Source: Leifsonia xyli
Lineage (GTDB): Bacteria > Actinomycetota > Actinomycetes > Actinomycetales > Microbacteriaceae
NCBI GenBank assembly: GCA_003243275.1
Contig: QFQR01000006.1
Location: 297,005 to 361,004 of the forward strand
Direction of reading: 5' to 3'
DNA length: 64,000 nt
A program made the translations under genes and the position numbers. Position 1 is the first letter of the stretch. Every line of letters begins with the position of its first letter. The notes under the pieces were generated by a model. That model was not told where the DNA came from. It was given only the letters and a program-made list of their open reading frames with translations, and did not search any database. Positions 17,264 through 25,211 of the stretch are shown one piece after another.

Positions 17264-17917
17264 GTGTCCGTGACCGATCCCACGCCGGATCCTGCAGCCG
17301 CGAAGCGACGTCCGAACCCGATGCGCGGTCGCGTCGTGAGCCCGGGGGACACCCCGGCGAGCATGGGCAACATCGCCAACATCATCACCGTCGTGCGCAT
17401 CCTGCTCGCGCCCGTGTTCGTGTGGCTCATGGTGCTCGACGGCGGCGAGCTCGGCCTCTGGCGCTGGGTTGCGGGGTTCCTGTTCATCCTGTCGATCACG
17501 ACCGACTCGGTCGACGGCTTCCTCGCCCGCCGCAACAACCTCGTCACCGACTTCGGCAAGCTCGTCGACCCGATCGCCGACAAGATCCTGGTGGGGGCCG
17601 CGCTCGTGACCCTGTCGGTGCTCGGCGAACTGTGGTGGTGGGTCACGATCGTGATCCTCGTGCGCGAGTTCGGCATCACGATCTTCCGGTTCCTCATGTT
17701 GCGTGACCACGTGATCCCGGCGGGCACGCTCGGCAAGCTCAAGACGGTCGTGCAGTCGGTCGCCGTCTCCTTCGCCCTCGTGCCGCTCTGGGCGGTGCTC
17801 GGCGACTGGATGCTGTGGGTGAACTACGTGCTGATGGGCGCGGCACTCGCGCTCACCGTGGTGAGCGGTGCGCAGTACCTGTGGGACGCCTGGCGGGTGA
17901 CGCGGGCGGCACGATGA
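17264..17917 (+). CDS. pgsA: CDP-diacylglycerol-glycerol-3-phosphate phosphatidyltransferase
   Basis: Membrane enzyme that makes phosphatidylglycerol phosphate, the precursor of PG and cardiolipin. It has 217 residues with several transmembrane helices. The CDP-alcohol phosphotransferase motif is complete, with its four aspartates in DSVDGFLARR and FGKLVDPIADK. GTG start 3 bp after ftsK; the stop overlaps the next gene by 4 bp (ATGA). The arrangement ftsK-pgsA-cinA is typical of this family. Confidence 0.95.
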   Translation: MSVTDPTPDPAAAKRRPNPMRGRVVSPGDTPASMGNIANIITVVRILLAPVFVWLMVLDGGELGLWRWVAGFLFILSITTDSVDGFLARRNNLVTDFGKLVDPIADKILVGAALVTLSVLGELWWWVTIVILVREFGITIFRFLMLRDHVIPAGTLGKLKTVVQSVAVSFALVPLWAVLGDWMLWVNYVLMGAALALTVVSGAQYLWDAWRVTRAAR

Positions 17918-18414
17918 GCGTTCCGCTCGCCGCACGGATCGTCGCCGAACTCGCCCGTCGGGGGGAGCGCGTGGCCCTTGCGGAGTCGCTGACCGGCGGC
18001 CTGCTCACCTCGGCCCTCGTCGACATCCCGGGGGCGTCCGCGGTGGTCTCCGGGGGAGTGGTCGCCTACGCGACCCCGCTCAAGACGGCCCTGCTGGGGG
18101 TCGATCCCGAGTTGCTCGCGGAACGCGGCGCGATCGATCCGGATGTCGCGGCTCAGATGGCAGGCGGGGTGCGGCATCGCTTCGCGCTCGACGGGGTCCC
18201 GGCGAGTTTCGGGTTGGCGACGACGGGGGCGGCCGGCCCCGAGCCGCAGGACGGGCAGTCTCCCGGAACCGTCTGGGTCGCCCTCGCGGACGAGGAGGGC
18301 ACCATCCGCACCGAGCACGTGCTGATCGTCGGCGACCGTGCCGTGGTGCGCAGCGAGGCGGTGCGAGCCGCTCTGGGGCTCCTCGCGGAGCGGCTCGGCA
18401 TCCCGGCGGAATAG
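17914..18414 (+). CDS. pncC: CinA C-terminal family protein (nicotinamide-nucleotide amidase)
   Basis: A 166-residue single-domain protein matching the CinA C-terminal (PncC) deamidase, which turns NMN back to nicotinate mononucleotide. Visible motifs are LAESLTGGLL near the N-terminus, SGGVVAYATPLKTALLGV in the middle and TTGAAGPEPQDGQSPGTVWV later. The N-terminal molybdopterin-like domain of full CinA is absent, which is common for stand-alone PncC. The ATG is embedded in an ATGA overlap with pgsA. Confidence 0.88.
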   Translation: MSVPLAARIVAELARRGERVALAESLTGGLLTSALVDIPGASAVVSGGVVAYATPLKTALLGVDPELLAERGAIDPDVAAQMAGGVRHRFALDGVPASFGLATTGAAGPEPQDGQSPGTVWVALADEEGTIRTEHVLIVGDRAVVRSEAVRAALGLLAERLGIPAE

Positions 18415-18550
18415 CCTCGGTTTCGATCTCGTTACACGTGGTGACTTCACGGCGGTATCCGAGCAAGCAGGATTTAGAGTTTCTGCAAGCCCCGGGGTAA
18501 TCTGGGCCACCCGATCGGCACCCGCAGGTCAGAGACAGGAGGAACACCAC

Positions 18551-18859
18551 ATGGTTCTGGTTCGACAGGAACTCGGCGATGTCCTCCGCGACTTCCGACT
18601 CCAGAAGGCGATGACGCTGCGTCAGGTCGCGGGTCGCGCGAGCGTTGCGCTCGGCTATCTGAGTGAGGTGGAGCGCGGCCAGAAGGAGGCCAGTTCCGAG
18701 ATCCTCGCCTCGGTCGCGGATGCGCTCGACACCCCCGTCTCGGTGATCATGCGGGAGGTCGGCGACCGGCTCGCGGTGCTCGAGGGGCTCAGCTCGGTTC
18801 CCGACACGCTTCCCGACGAGCTCGTCGCGGAGTTCGACGCCGACCTCGCGATCCGCTGA
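18551..18859 (+). CDS. clgR: Xre-family regulator, ClgR-like
   Basis: A 102-residue DNA-binding protein with an N-terminal helix-turn-helix (about residues 20-45, TLRQVAGRASVALGYLSEVERGQK). In actinobacteria, ClgR in this position (after cinA, before recA) activates clp protease and other stress genes and is itself a Clp substrate. Its start is set by AGGAGG 8 nt before ATG. TAATCT (18498-18503) is a likely -10. The stop TGA overlaps a CTG that starts the DUF3046 gene. Confidence 0.88.
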   Translation: MVLVRQELGDVLRDFRLQKAMTLRQVAGRASVALGYLSEVERGQKEASSEILASVADALDTPVSVIMREVGDRLAVLEGLSSVPDTLPDELVAEFDADLAIR

Positions 18860-19077
18860 AACTCAGCGAGTTCCACCGGGCCGTCGCGGACGAGTTCGGC
18901 GCGTTCGGGCGTGTGCTGGTGCGCGACTCGGTGATCGTCGCGCTCGGAAACCGCACACCCGAGGCGGCGCTTGAGGCGGGGATCCCCGCCGGCGAGGTGT
19001 GGCTTGCGCTGTGCCGCGCCCAGGAGGTTCCGCGCGAGCGCTGGCATGGCGCGGGTCTTGTCGATCCTCGCGCCTGA
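18856..19077 (+). CDS. DUF3046 family protein with apparent CTG start
   Basis: A 73-residue protein of unknown function, conserved between clgR and recA in actinobacteria. Family features are clear: an N-terminus of the KLSEF type, FGRVLVRD, and WLALCRAQEVPRERWHG. The conserved start falls on CTG at 18856, which overlaps the clgR stop as CTGA. No ATG, GTG or TTG lies in frame near it, and starting further downstream would remove the conserved KLSEF segment. Translation is probably by reinitiation or coupling after clgR. It is too short to be found by a search that requires usual start codons. Confidence 0.8.
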   Translation: MKLSEFHRAVADEFGAFGRVLVRDSVIVALGNRTPEAALEAGIPAGEVWLALCRAQEVPRERWHGAGLVDPRA

Positions 19078-19107
19078 GTTCTCCGCGCGCGACACGCCGC
19101 GTGCTTC

Positions 19108-19123
19108 TCGAACATCGTTTCGA
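19108..19123. promoter_or_regulatory. LexA (SOS) box of recA
   Basis: TCGAACATCGTTTCGA matches the actinobacterial LexA consensus (GAAC, 4 nt, GTTC) with one mismatch. It covers the -35 position of a promoter whose -10 is TAGTCT (19131-19136). recA begins about 200 nt further on, so its mRNA carries a long leader (about 19143-19340) in which I see no clear riboswitch. Confidence 0.8.
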
Positions 19124-19340
19124 GTGTAGGTAGTCTCCTCCACAGGATCTGTCGAAGAGTGGTTGTTGACAGTTTCGCCCGTCGCTGACATCGGATGTCG
19201 GTGGCCGGGCGTAGCGTCGGCGACGTCACCGAGATGGAGACACCAGCCCTGCCGCGAGAGCCCCGACCTTGTTCCACCGGTCGGCGAAGGAGCGGCAGTC
19301 GATGGGCGCATGGAACACGACACAGAAGGAGACCGGGCAC

Positions 19341-20420
19341 ATGCCTACACCTGCAGACCGCGAGAAGGCCCTCGAGGTGGCCCTCGCTCAGATCGATCGC
19401 CAGTTCGGCAAGGGAACCGTCATGCGACTCGGCAGCGACGAGCGCGCGCCCGTCGCCGTCATCCCGACGGGTTCCATCGCGCTCGACGTGGCGCTCGGCA
19501 TCGGGGGCCTGCCCCGAGGCCGCATCGTCGAGATCTACGGCCCGGAGTCCTCGGGTAAGACGACGCTCACGCTGCACGCCATCGCGAACGCGCAGCGCGC
19601 GGGGGGCATCGCCGCCTTCATCGACGCGGAGCACGCGCTCGACCCCGAGTACGCCCAGAAGCTCGGCGTCGACATCGACGCGCTGCTCGTCTCCCAGCCC
19701 GACACGGGGGAGCAGGCGCTCGAGATCGCCGACATGCTCGTGCGCTCGGGCTCGATCGACCTCATCGTCGTCGACTCGGTCGCCGCACTCGTGCCGAAGG
19801 CCGAGATCGAGGGTGAGATGGGCGACAGCCACGTCGGCCTCCAGGCGCGCCTCATGTCGCAGGCGCTCCGCAAGCTCACGGGTGGGCTCAACCAGACCCA
19901 GACCACCATGATCTTCATCAACCAGCTGCGCGAGAAGATCGGTGTCTTCTTCGGAAGCCCCGAGACCACCGCGGGCGGCAAGGCGCTCAAGTTCTACGCC
20001 TCGGTGCGCCTCGACATCCGTCGGATCGAGACGCTGAAAGACGGCACGGAGGCGGTCGGCAACCGCACGCGCGTCAAGGTCGTCAAGAACAAGATGGCCC
20101 CGCCCTTCAAGCAGGCCGAGTTCGACATCCTCTACGGTGTCGGCATCTCGCGCGAGGGGAGCCTCATCGACTACGGCGTCGAGCACGAGATCGTGCGCAA
20201 GTCGGGCGCCTGGTACACCTACGACGGCGATCAGCTGGGGCAGGGCAAGGAGAACGCGCGCAGCTTCCTGATCGAGAACCCCGACATGGCTGCCGAGATC
20301 GAGCAGAAGATCCTCCTGAAGCTCGGCGTCGGCGCTGCGGCGAAGGCCGCCCAGGCGACGGCCGACAACGTCGACTCGCTCGAGCCGAAGCTCGCGGCCC
20401 GCAAGGCCTCGGGCGAGTAG
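19341..20420 (+). CDS. recA: Recombinase RecA
   Basis: ATP-dependent strand-exchange protein and SOS co-protease. It has 359 residues. Walker A GPESSGKTT is at 67-75, the L2 region and GGLNQTQTTMIFINQLREK are present, and no intein is seen. I chose ATG at 19341 since an AAGGAG site lies upstream and the protein then begins MPTPADREKAL as in relatives; an in-frame start at 19269 lacks support. A LexA box at 19108 and LexA itself at 30225-30899 complete the SOS loop. Confidence 0.97.
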   Translation: MPTPADREKALEVALAQIDRQFGKGTVMRLGSDERAPVAVIPTGSIALDVALGIGGLPRGRIVEIYGPESSGKTTLTLHAIANAQRAGGIAAFIDAEHALDPEYAQKLGVDIDALLVSQPDTGEQALEIADMLVRSGSIDLIVVDSVAALVPKAEIEGEMGDSHVGLQARLMSQALRKLTGGLNQTQTTMIFINQLREKIGVFFGSPETTAGGKALKFYASVRLDIRRIETLKDGTEAVGNRTRVKVVKNKMAPPFKQAEFDILYGVGISREGSLIDYGVEHEIVRKSGAWYTYDGDQLGQGKENARSFLIENPDMAAEIEQKILLKLGVGAAAKAAQATADNVDSLEPKLAARKASGE

Positions 20421-20446
20421 CCCCGCGCGAACCACGGAGCATGAAC

Positions 20447-21112
20447 ATGGACGAGACCGACGGCCGTCTGGCCCCCGTCAGCTACCTCTTCGGTGACCGG
20501 CCGTCGGTCTCGCCCGAACCATCCGCGGCCCGTCATGAATCGCCGGGCGGGGGTGACCCGGGCTGGACCGACGAGTGGGGCAGCGAGGTCGACGACGCCC
20601 GCGCGCGCTTGGGCGACGCCGAACGCGAGGCGCAGCTCGACGCCGAACGGATCTCGCTCAAGGCGCTGTCACGCCGCGATGTCTCGCGTCGCGAGCTCGA
20701 ACGTACGCTGCGTGACGCCGGCATCGACGAGGAGGGTGTCGCGCGTGAGTGCGATCGACTGGCCCGGGTGGGTCTGCTCGACGACGGCGCACTCGCCCAG
20801 AAGCTCGTGGCGATCCTCCAGGAGCGCAAGGGGCTCGGGCGCACCGCGATCGCGGCGGAGCTCACCCGGCGTCTGCTCGCTCCCGCCGCGATCGAGTACG
20901 CACTCGATCTCGTCGACACGGGCGATGAGTTGGCCCGGGCGCGTGAGCTCGCACGCAAGCGCGCTGCGCAGCTGGGGGGACTCGACCGCGAGACCGCTGC
21001 GCGGCGCCTCAGCGCATTCCTCGCGCGGCGCGGCTACTCGGGCAGCACCGTGCGCGCAGCGGTCGACGAGGCGCTGTCGGCGCGCCCCGCCTCCCTCGTC
21101 CGCTTCCGCTGA
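20447..21112 (+). CDS. recX: Regulatory protein RecX
   Basis: Modulates RecA by binding and capping its filament. It has 221 residues with a disordered acidic N-terminal 60 residues and then the three-helix RecX repeats (SRRDVSRRELERTLRDAG, GLLDDGALAQKLV, LARRGYSGSTVRAAVDE). Two ATGs are possible. I prefer 20447 because GGAG (20436-20439) is 7 nt from it, whereas the ATG at 20441 lies too close. It follows recA as usual and is probably co-transcribed under SOS control. Confidence 0.9.
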   Translation: MDETDGRLAPVSYLFGDRPSVSPEPSAARHESPGGGDPGWTDEWGSEVDDARARLGDAEREAQLDAERISLKALSRRDVSRRELERTLRDAGIDEEGVARECDRLARVGLLDDGALAQKLVAILQERKGLGRTAIAAELTRRLLAPAAIEYALDLVDTGDELARARELARKRAAQLGGLDRETAARRLSAFLARRGYSGSTVRAAVDEALSARPASLVRFR

Positions 21113-21150
21113 GGAGCGCGACGGGGAGCGCGACGTAGACTGGCGGCACC

Positions 21151-22659
21151 ATGAGCCTGCTCGATGCTGCCATTCAGGATCGGCCCCGCACCGGGCCGCG
21201 CACCTACGAGGTGCGCACCTTCGGCTGCCAGATGAACGCGCACGACTCCGAACGGCTCTCGGGATCGCTCGAAGCCGCCGGGTATGTGCGTGCGACCGAC
21301 GGCGACGCCGACATCGTCGTCATCAACACCTGCGCCGTGCGCGAGAACGCCGACAACAAGCTCTACGGAACCCTCGGGCATCTCGCGAACACCAAACGCC
21401 GGCATGACGGCATGCAGATCGCGGTGGGCGGCTGCCTCGCCCAGAAGGACAAGGCCGTCATCCTCGAGAAGGCGCCGTGGGTCGACGTCGTGTTCGGCAC
21501 CCACAACATGGGTGCGCTGCCGACGCTCCTCGAGCGCGCGCGGCACAACGGAGAGGCGCAGCTCGAGATCCTCGAGTCGCTCGAGGTCTTCCCGTCGACC
21601 CTGCCGACCCGGCGCGAGAACAGCTACTCCGGATGGGTGTCGATCTCGGTCGGCTGCAACAACACCTGCACCTTCTGCATCGTGCCCTCCCTCCGCGGCA
21701 AGGAGAAGGACCGCCGCCCCGGCGACATCCTCGCCGAGATCGAGGCGCTCGTCGCCGACGGCGCCATCGAGGTGACGCTGCTCGGACAGAACGTGAACTC
21801 TTACGGCGTCGAGTTCGGCGACCGTCAGGCCTTCGGCAAGCTCCTCCGCGCGGCGGGGCGGATCGAGGGCCTCGAACGCATCCGGTTCACGAGCCCCCAC
21901 CCGGCCGCCTTCACCGACGACGTCATCGAGGCGATGGCGGAGACGCCCACCGTGATGCCGCAGCTGCACATGCCCCTGCAGTCGGGTTCCGACCGCATCC
22001 TCAAGGCCATGCGTCGCTCGTACCGCTCCGATCGCTTCCTCGGCATCCTCGACCGGGTGCGCGAGCGCATCCCGAACGCGGCCATCTCGACCGACATCAT
22101 CGTCGGCTTCCCCGGGGAGACCGATGAGGACTTCGCCGACACCCTGCGGGTCGTCGAGCAGGCGCGCTTCGCCTCCGCCTTCACCTTCCAGTACTCGATC
22201 CGCCCCGGCACGCCCGCCGCGACCATGCCCGACCAGCTGCCCAAGGAGGTCGTGCAGGAGCGCTACGAACGCCTCACGGCGCTTCAGGAGCGCATCTCGG
22301 GCGAGGAGGCGCAGAAGCTCGTGGGCACGAGCGTCGAGGTGCTCGTGGCGAGCGGCGAGGGCCGCCGCGACGATGCCACGCACCGGATGTCGGGGCGCGC
22401 CGAAGACAACCGTCTCGTGCACTTCGAGGTGCCGGCCGGCGCGGCGCCGCGCCCCGGAGACGTCGTGAGTGTCACCGTGACCCGCGCCACGCCGTACTAC
22501 CTGATCGCCGCCCCCGCGGGCGAGGCTCTGCCGATCCGGCGCACCCGCGCAGGCGACGCCTGGGATCTCGCCGAGGCGGAGTCCTGCGCGGCGCCGACAC
22601 CGAGCGGCTCGGGAACGCGCGCCGTGAATCTCGGACTGCCGGGACTCCGTCCCGCGTGA
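21151..22659 (+). CDS. miaB: tRNA-2-methylthio-N6-dimethylallyladenosine synthase
   Basis: Radical-SAM methylthiotransferase that adds a methylthio group at A37 of tRNAs reading UNN codons, after MiaA. It has 502 residues. N-terminal [4Fe-4S] cysteines are at about 26, 61 and 95. The radical-SAM CxxxCxxC is at 169-176 (GCNNTCTFC). A C-terminal TRAM domain carries the region LVGTSVEVLV. TAGACT (21136-21141) lies 9 nt before ATG with no Shine-Dalgarno. It is coupled to miaA by a GTGA overlap. Confidence 0.95.
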   Translation: MSLLDAAIQDRPRTGPRTYEVRTFGCQMNAHDSERLSGSLEAAGYVRATDGDADIVVINTCAVRENADNKLYGTLGHLANTKRRHDGMQIAVGGCLAQKDKAVILEKAPWVDVVFGTHNMGALPTLLERARHNGEAQLEILESLEVFPSTLPTRRENSYSGWVSISVGCNNTCTFCIVPSLRGKEKDRRPGDILAEIEALVADGAIEVTLLGQNVNSYGVEFGDRQAFGKLLRAAGRIEGLERIRFTSPHPAAFTDDVIEAMAETPTVMPQLHMPLQSGSDRILKAMRRSYRSDRFLGILDRVRERIPNAAISTDIIVGFPGETDEDFADTLRVVEQARFASAFTFQYSIRPGTPAATMPDQLPKEVVQERYERLTALQERISGEEAQKLVGTSVEVLVASGEGRRDDATHRMSGRAEDNRLVHFEVPAGAAPRPGDVVSVTVTRATPYYLIAAPAGEALPIRRTRAGDAWDLAEAESCAAPTPSGSGTRAVNLGLPGLRPA

Positions 22660-23588
22660 GCCTGCTCGTCGCCGTCGTCGGCGCCACCGGCACCGGAAAG
22701 TCCGAGCTCGCGCTCGACCTCGCGGAGCGACTCATCGCATCCGGCACCTCCGCCGAAATCGTGAACGCCGACGCCATGCAGCTCTACCGTGGGATGGACA
22801 TCGGCACGGCGAAGGTGCCCGCCGAGGAGCGGCGCGGCATCCCGCACCACCTGATCGATGTGCTCGCCCCCACCGAAGAGGCCAGCGTCGCGCGCTATCA
22901 GACGGAGGCCCGCGCCCTCGTCGAGGAGGTACTCGCCCGCGGCGCCGTGCCGATCCTCGTCGGCGGCAGCGGGCTCTACGTCTCGAGCGTCGTCTACGAC
23001 TTCCGCTTCCCTGGCACGGATGCGCACGTTCGTGCCGGGCTCGAAGCCGAACTCGCCGAGCACGGCCCCGGACGGCTTCACGAACAGCTCCTCGCGCGGG
23101 ATCCGGACGCCGCGACCGCGATCGGTCCGCACAACGGGCGACGTCTCGTGCGGGCGCTCGAGGTGATCGAACTCACCGGCGAACCCTTCGGCTCGGGGCT
23201 GCCCGATGCCGCGGGCACCTGGCGCCCGACCGTCACCCTCGGGCTGCGGCGCGAGCGGGAGCACCTCGTGCCGAGCCTCGACGCACGGGTCGAGCGGATG
23301 TGGGAGGCCGGCCTGGTCGACGAGGTCGAGCGACTGCGTCCCGCGGGGCTCGGCACGACCGCGAGCCGGGCCATCGGCTACGCCCAGGCCCTCGCGCAGC
23401 TGGACGGGCGCCTCGATCGCGCGGGCGCGATCGCCGAGACCCAGTCGCTCACCCGGCGCTACGCCCGCAGGCAGGTGTCGTGGTTCGGTCGCTCGCGCGA
23501 CACGAACTGGTTCGCCTCCGACGACCCGGGCCGGGTCGATGCGGCGCTCGGCGTGCTGCGCACCGCCGCCGATAGGCTTCCCCGGTGA
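22656..23588 (+). CDS. miaA: tRNA dimethylallyltransferase
   Basis: Transfers the isopentenyl group to A37 of tRNAs, the step before MiaB. It has 310 residues. The P-loop GATGTGKS is at 9-16, and the family motifs NADAMQLYRGMDIGTAKV, HHLIDVL and LVGGSGLYV are present. It starts at GTG in an overlap with miaB and its stop overlaps dapF by 4 bp, so miaB-miaA-dapF read as one unit. Confidence 0.95.
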   Translation: MSLLVAVVGATGTGKSELALDLAERLIASGTSAEIVNADAMQLYRGMDIGTAKVPAEERRGIPHHLIDVLAPTEEASVARYQTEARALVEEVLARGAVPILVGGSGLYVSSVVYDFRFPGTDAHVRAGLEAELAEHGPGRLHEQLLARDPDAATAIGPHNGRRLVRALEVIELTGEPFGSGLPDAAGTWRPTVTLGLRREREHLVPSLDARVERMWEAGLVDEVERLRPAGLGTTASRAIGYAQALAQLDGRLDRAGAIAETQSLTRRYARRQVSWFGRSRDTNWFASDDPGRVDAALGVLRTAADRLPR

Positions 23589-24448
23589 GCATCGACATCG
23601 CCTTCACCAAGGGTCACGGCACCGGCAACGACTTCGTGCTGTTCCGCGATCCGGAGGGCGAGATCGAGCTCGACACAGCCCAGCTCGCCTCGCTCGCCGA
23701 CCGGCACTTCGGTGTCGGGGGCGACGGCGTCATCCGCGCGGTGCGCTCCGCGAAGCTGCCGGAGGGCGCGGCATCGCTCGCGGAGGACGCCGCGGCCGAG
23801 TGGTTCATGGACTATCACAACGCCGACGGCAGCCCGGCCGAGATGTGCGGCAACGGCATCCGGGTCTACGGCGCGTTCCTGATCGCCGAGGGGCTGATCG
23901 AGCTCGCGGTCGGCGAGACGGTGGCGATCGGCACGCGCGGCGGGGTGCGCATGCTCACGCATACCGCGGAGGGCTTCGAGGTGGACCTCGGGCCGTTCCT
24001 GGTCGCGGGGGAGGCCATGGTGTCGGCGCGGCGACTCGAGGTCGACCGGCCGGGCCTCGCTGTCGGGGTGGGCAATCCGCACGTCGTCGTCGCGCTCGCG
24101 GACGACGCCGAACTCGACGCGCTCGATCTCGGCGATGCACCCGTCGTCACCCCCGCGCCGCCGGACGGCGCCAACGTGGAGTTCGTGGTGCCGGGCGAGC
24201 CGCTCGTGACGGGCGGCGTGGGGCGCATCCGGATGCGCGTGCACGAGCGCGGGAGCGGCGAGACGCTCTCCTGCGGTACGGGGGCGGCCGCCGCGGCCCT
24301 CGCGACGCGCTCCTGGGCCGGCACGGGCGCACCCGATGCCTGGCGGGTGCGGGTGCCTGGCGGCGAGGTCGGGGTGCGCGTCGCCGACGGCCACGTCTTC
24401 CTGAGCGGACCCGCCGAGCTCGTCTTCGACGGGGTCGTGACGCTGTAG
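23585..24448 (+). CDS. dapF: Diaminopimelate epimerase
   Basis: PLP-independent epimerase making meso-diaminopimelate for the cell wall and lysine. It has 287 residues. The two catalytic cysteines are in AEMCGNGIR (Cys88) and LSCGTGAAAAAL (about residue 230). The GTG start overlaps the miaA stop. TAGGCT (23573-23578) inside the end of miaA is 6 nt before the start, so an extra internal leaderless promoter is possible. Confidence 0.95.
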   Translation: MSIDIAFTKGHGTGNDFVLFRDPEGEIELDTAQLASLADRHFGVGGDGVIRAVRSAKLPEGAASLAEDAAAEWFMDYHNADGSPAEMCGNGIRVYGAFLIAEGLIELAVGETVAIGTRGGVRMLTHTAEGFEVDLGPFLVAGEAMVSARRLEVDRPGLAVGVGNPHVVVALADDAELDALDLGDAPVVTPAPPDGANVEFVVPGEPLVTGGVGRIRMRVHERGSGETLSCGTGAAAAALATRSWAGTGAPDAWRVRVPGGEVGVRVADGHVFLSGPAELVFDGVVTL

Positions 24449-24455
24449 GCGGGGG

Positions 24456-24490
24456 ATCTCGATACGCCGCCTTCGGCGGCACTCGATCAG
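24456..24490. repeat. REP-like hairpin element
   Basis: A perfect GCCGCC TTC GGCGGC stem (24466-24480) is flanked on both sides by CTCGAT. Elements of the form CTCGATAC-stem-ACTCGATCAG are, as I recall, dispersed in Microbacteriaceae genomes. It lies between convergent dapF and the methyltransferase gene and may act as a terminator. Confidence 0.5.
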
Positions 24491-24520
24491 CGGGGGTGGC
24501 CGTACGCGAACGGCCTCCGC

Positions 24521-25168
24521 TCAGCCGATGATGTTGAGCGGCCCCGTCGTCGCGGCGCCCGAGCGGTGGCGCACCCGCAGCACGCGGAATCCCTTGCTCG
24601 TGGCGGCCCGATGCACGGCGAAATCGTCGGGTAACTCACCCTGCAGCCAGCGCTGCAGCGAGTCCGAGCCGAGGTTGCGCGCCACCACGAGCCAGGCATC
24701 CGAGCCGATGTCGAGCCGCGGGAGCCAATGCGACAGCATCGCGTGCAACTCGTTCTTGCCGACCCGGATGGGCGGGTTCGACCAGATGGTGCGGAATCGC
24801 ACCGCCTCGGGAACATCCTCCGGGCGGCAGACGTTGACGTTCTCGAGGCCGAGCGATGCGGCATTGAGGCGCACCAGTTCGAGAGCGCGTTCGTTCACGT
24901 CGACCGCCCAGACGGTGGCGTGCGGCGACTCGAGGGCGAGGGTGAGGGCGATCGGCCCCCACCCGCAGCCGAGGTCGAGGAAGTGGCCGCCGGGCGGCGG
25001 GGTCGGGGTGTGGGCGAGCAGTACCTGCGTTCCGGTGTCGACCCGCTCGGGGCTGAAGATGCCGCCGGCGGTCGTCACCTCGACGTCGCGGCCCGCGAGG
25101 CGGGCGGTGATGGTCCGGGGCACGAGGTCGCCGGAGGGCGACGACGAGAAGTAGTGCTCGGACGACAT
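24521..25168 (-). CDS. Class I SAM methyltransferase, RsmC-like
   Basis: A 215-residue SAM-dependent methyltransferase. The SAM-binding motif is FLDLGCGWGPIALTLAL and the catalytic NPP motif is SNPPIRVGKNELHAML, as in RsmC/RlmG, which methylate guanines in rRNA. It is shorter than E. coli RsmC and lacks the N-terminal pseudo-domain, which is normal for the short form. Start ATG at 25168 lies 6 nt after TAGGTT on the minus strand and has no ribosome site. It is divergent from hflX over 43 bp. Confidence 0.87.
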   Translation of the reverse strand: MSSEHYFSSSPSGDLVPRTITARLAGRDVEVTTAGGIFSPERVDTGTQVLLAHTPTPPPGGHFLDLGCGWGPIALTLALESPHATVWAVDVNERALELVRLNAASLGLENVNVCRPEDVPEAVRFRTIWSNPPIRVGKNELHAMLSHWLPRLDIGSDAWLVVARNLGSDSLQRWLQGELPDDFAVHRAATSKGFRVLRVRHRSGAATTGPLNIIG

Positions 25169-25211
25169 GCAGAGAACCTACCGAAAACGACTGACTAGGG
25201 TTAACCGGATC

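Noticed and set aside
14321..17935. Very long open frame on the minus strand opposite ftsK-pgsA (about 1,200 codons), and a similar one at 42231-44804 opposite pheT
   Set aside because: High-GC coding DNA leaves antisense frames open by codon bias. The translations are His/Arg/Asp-rich with no family resemblance, and the plus-strand genes are unmistakable.
19269..19340. Longer RecA N-terminus from 19269
   Set aside because: The ribosome site and the family's usual start (MPTPADREKAL) point to 19341.
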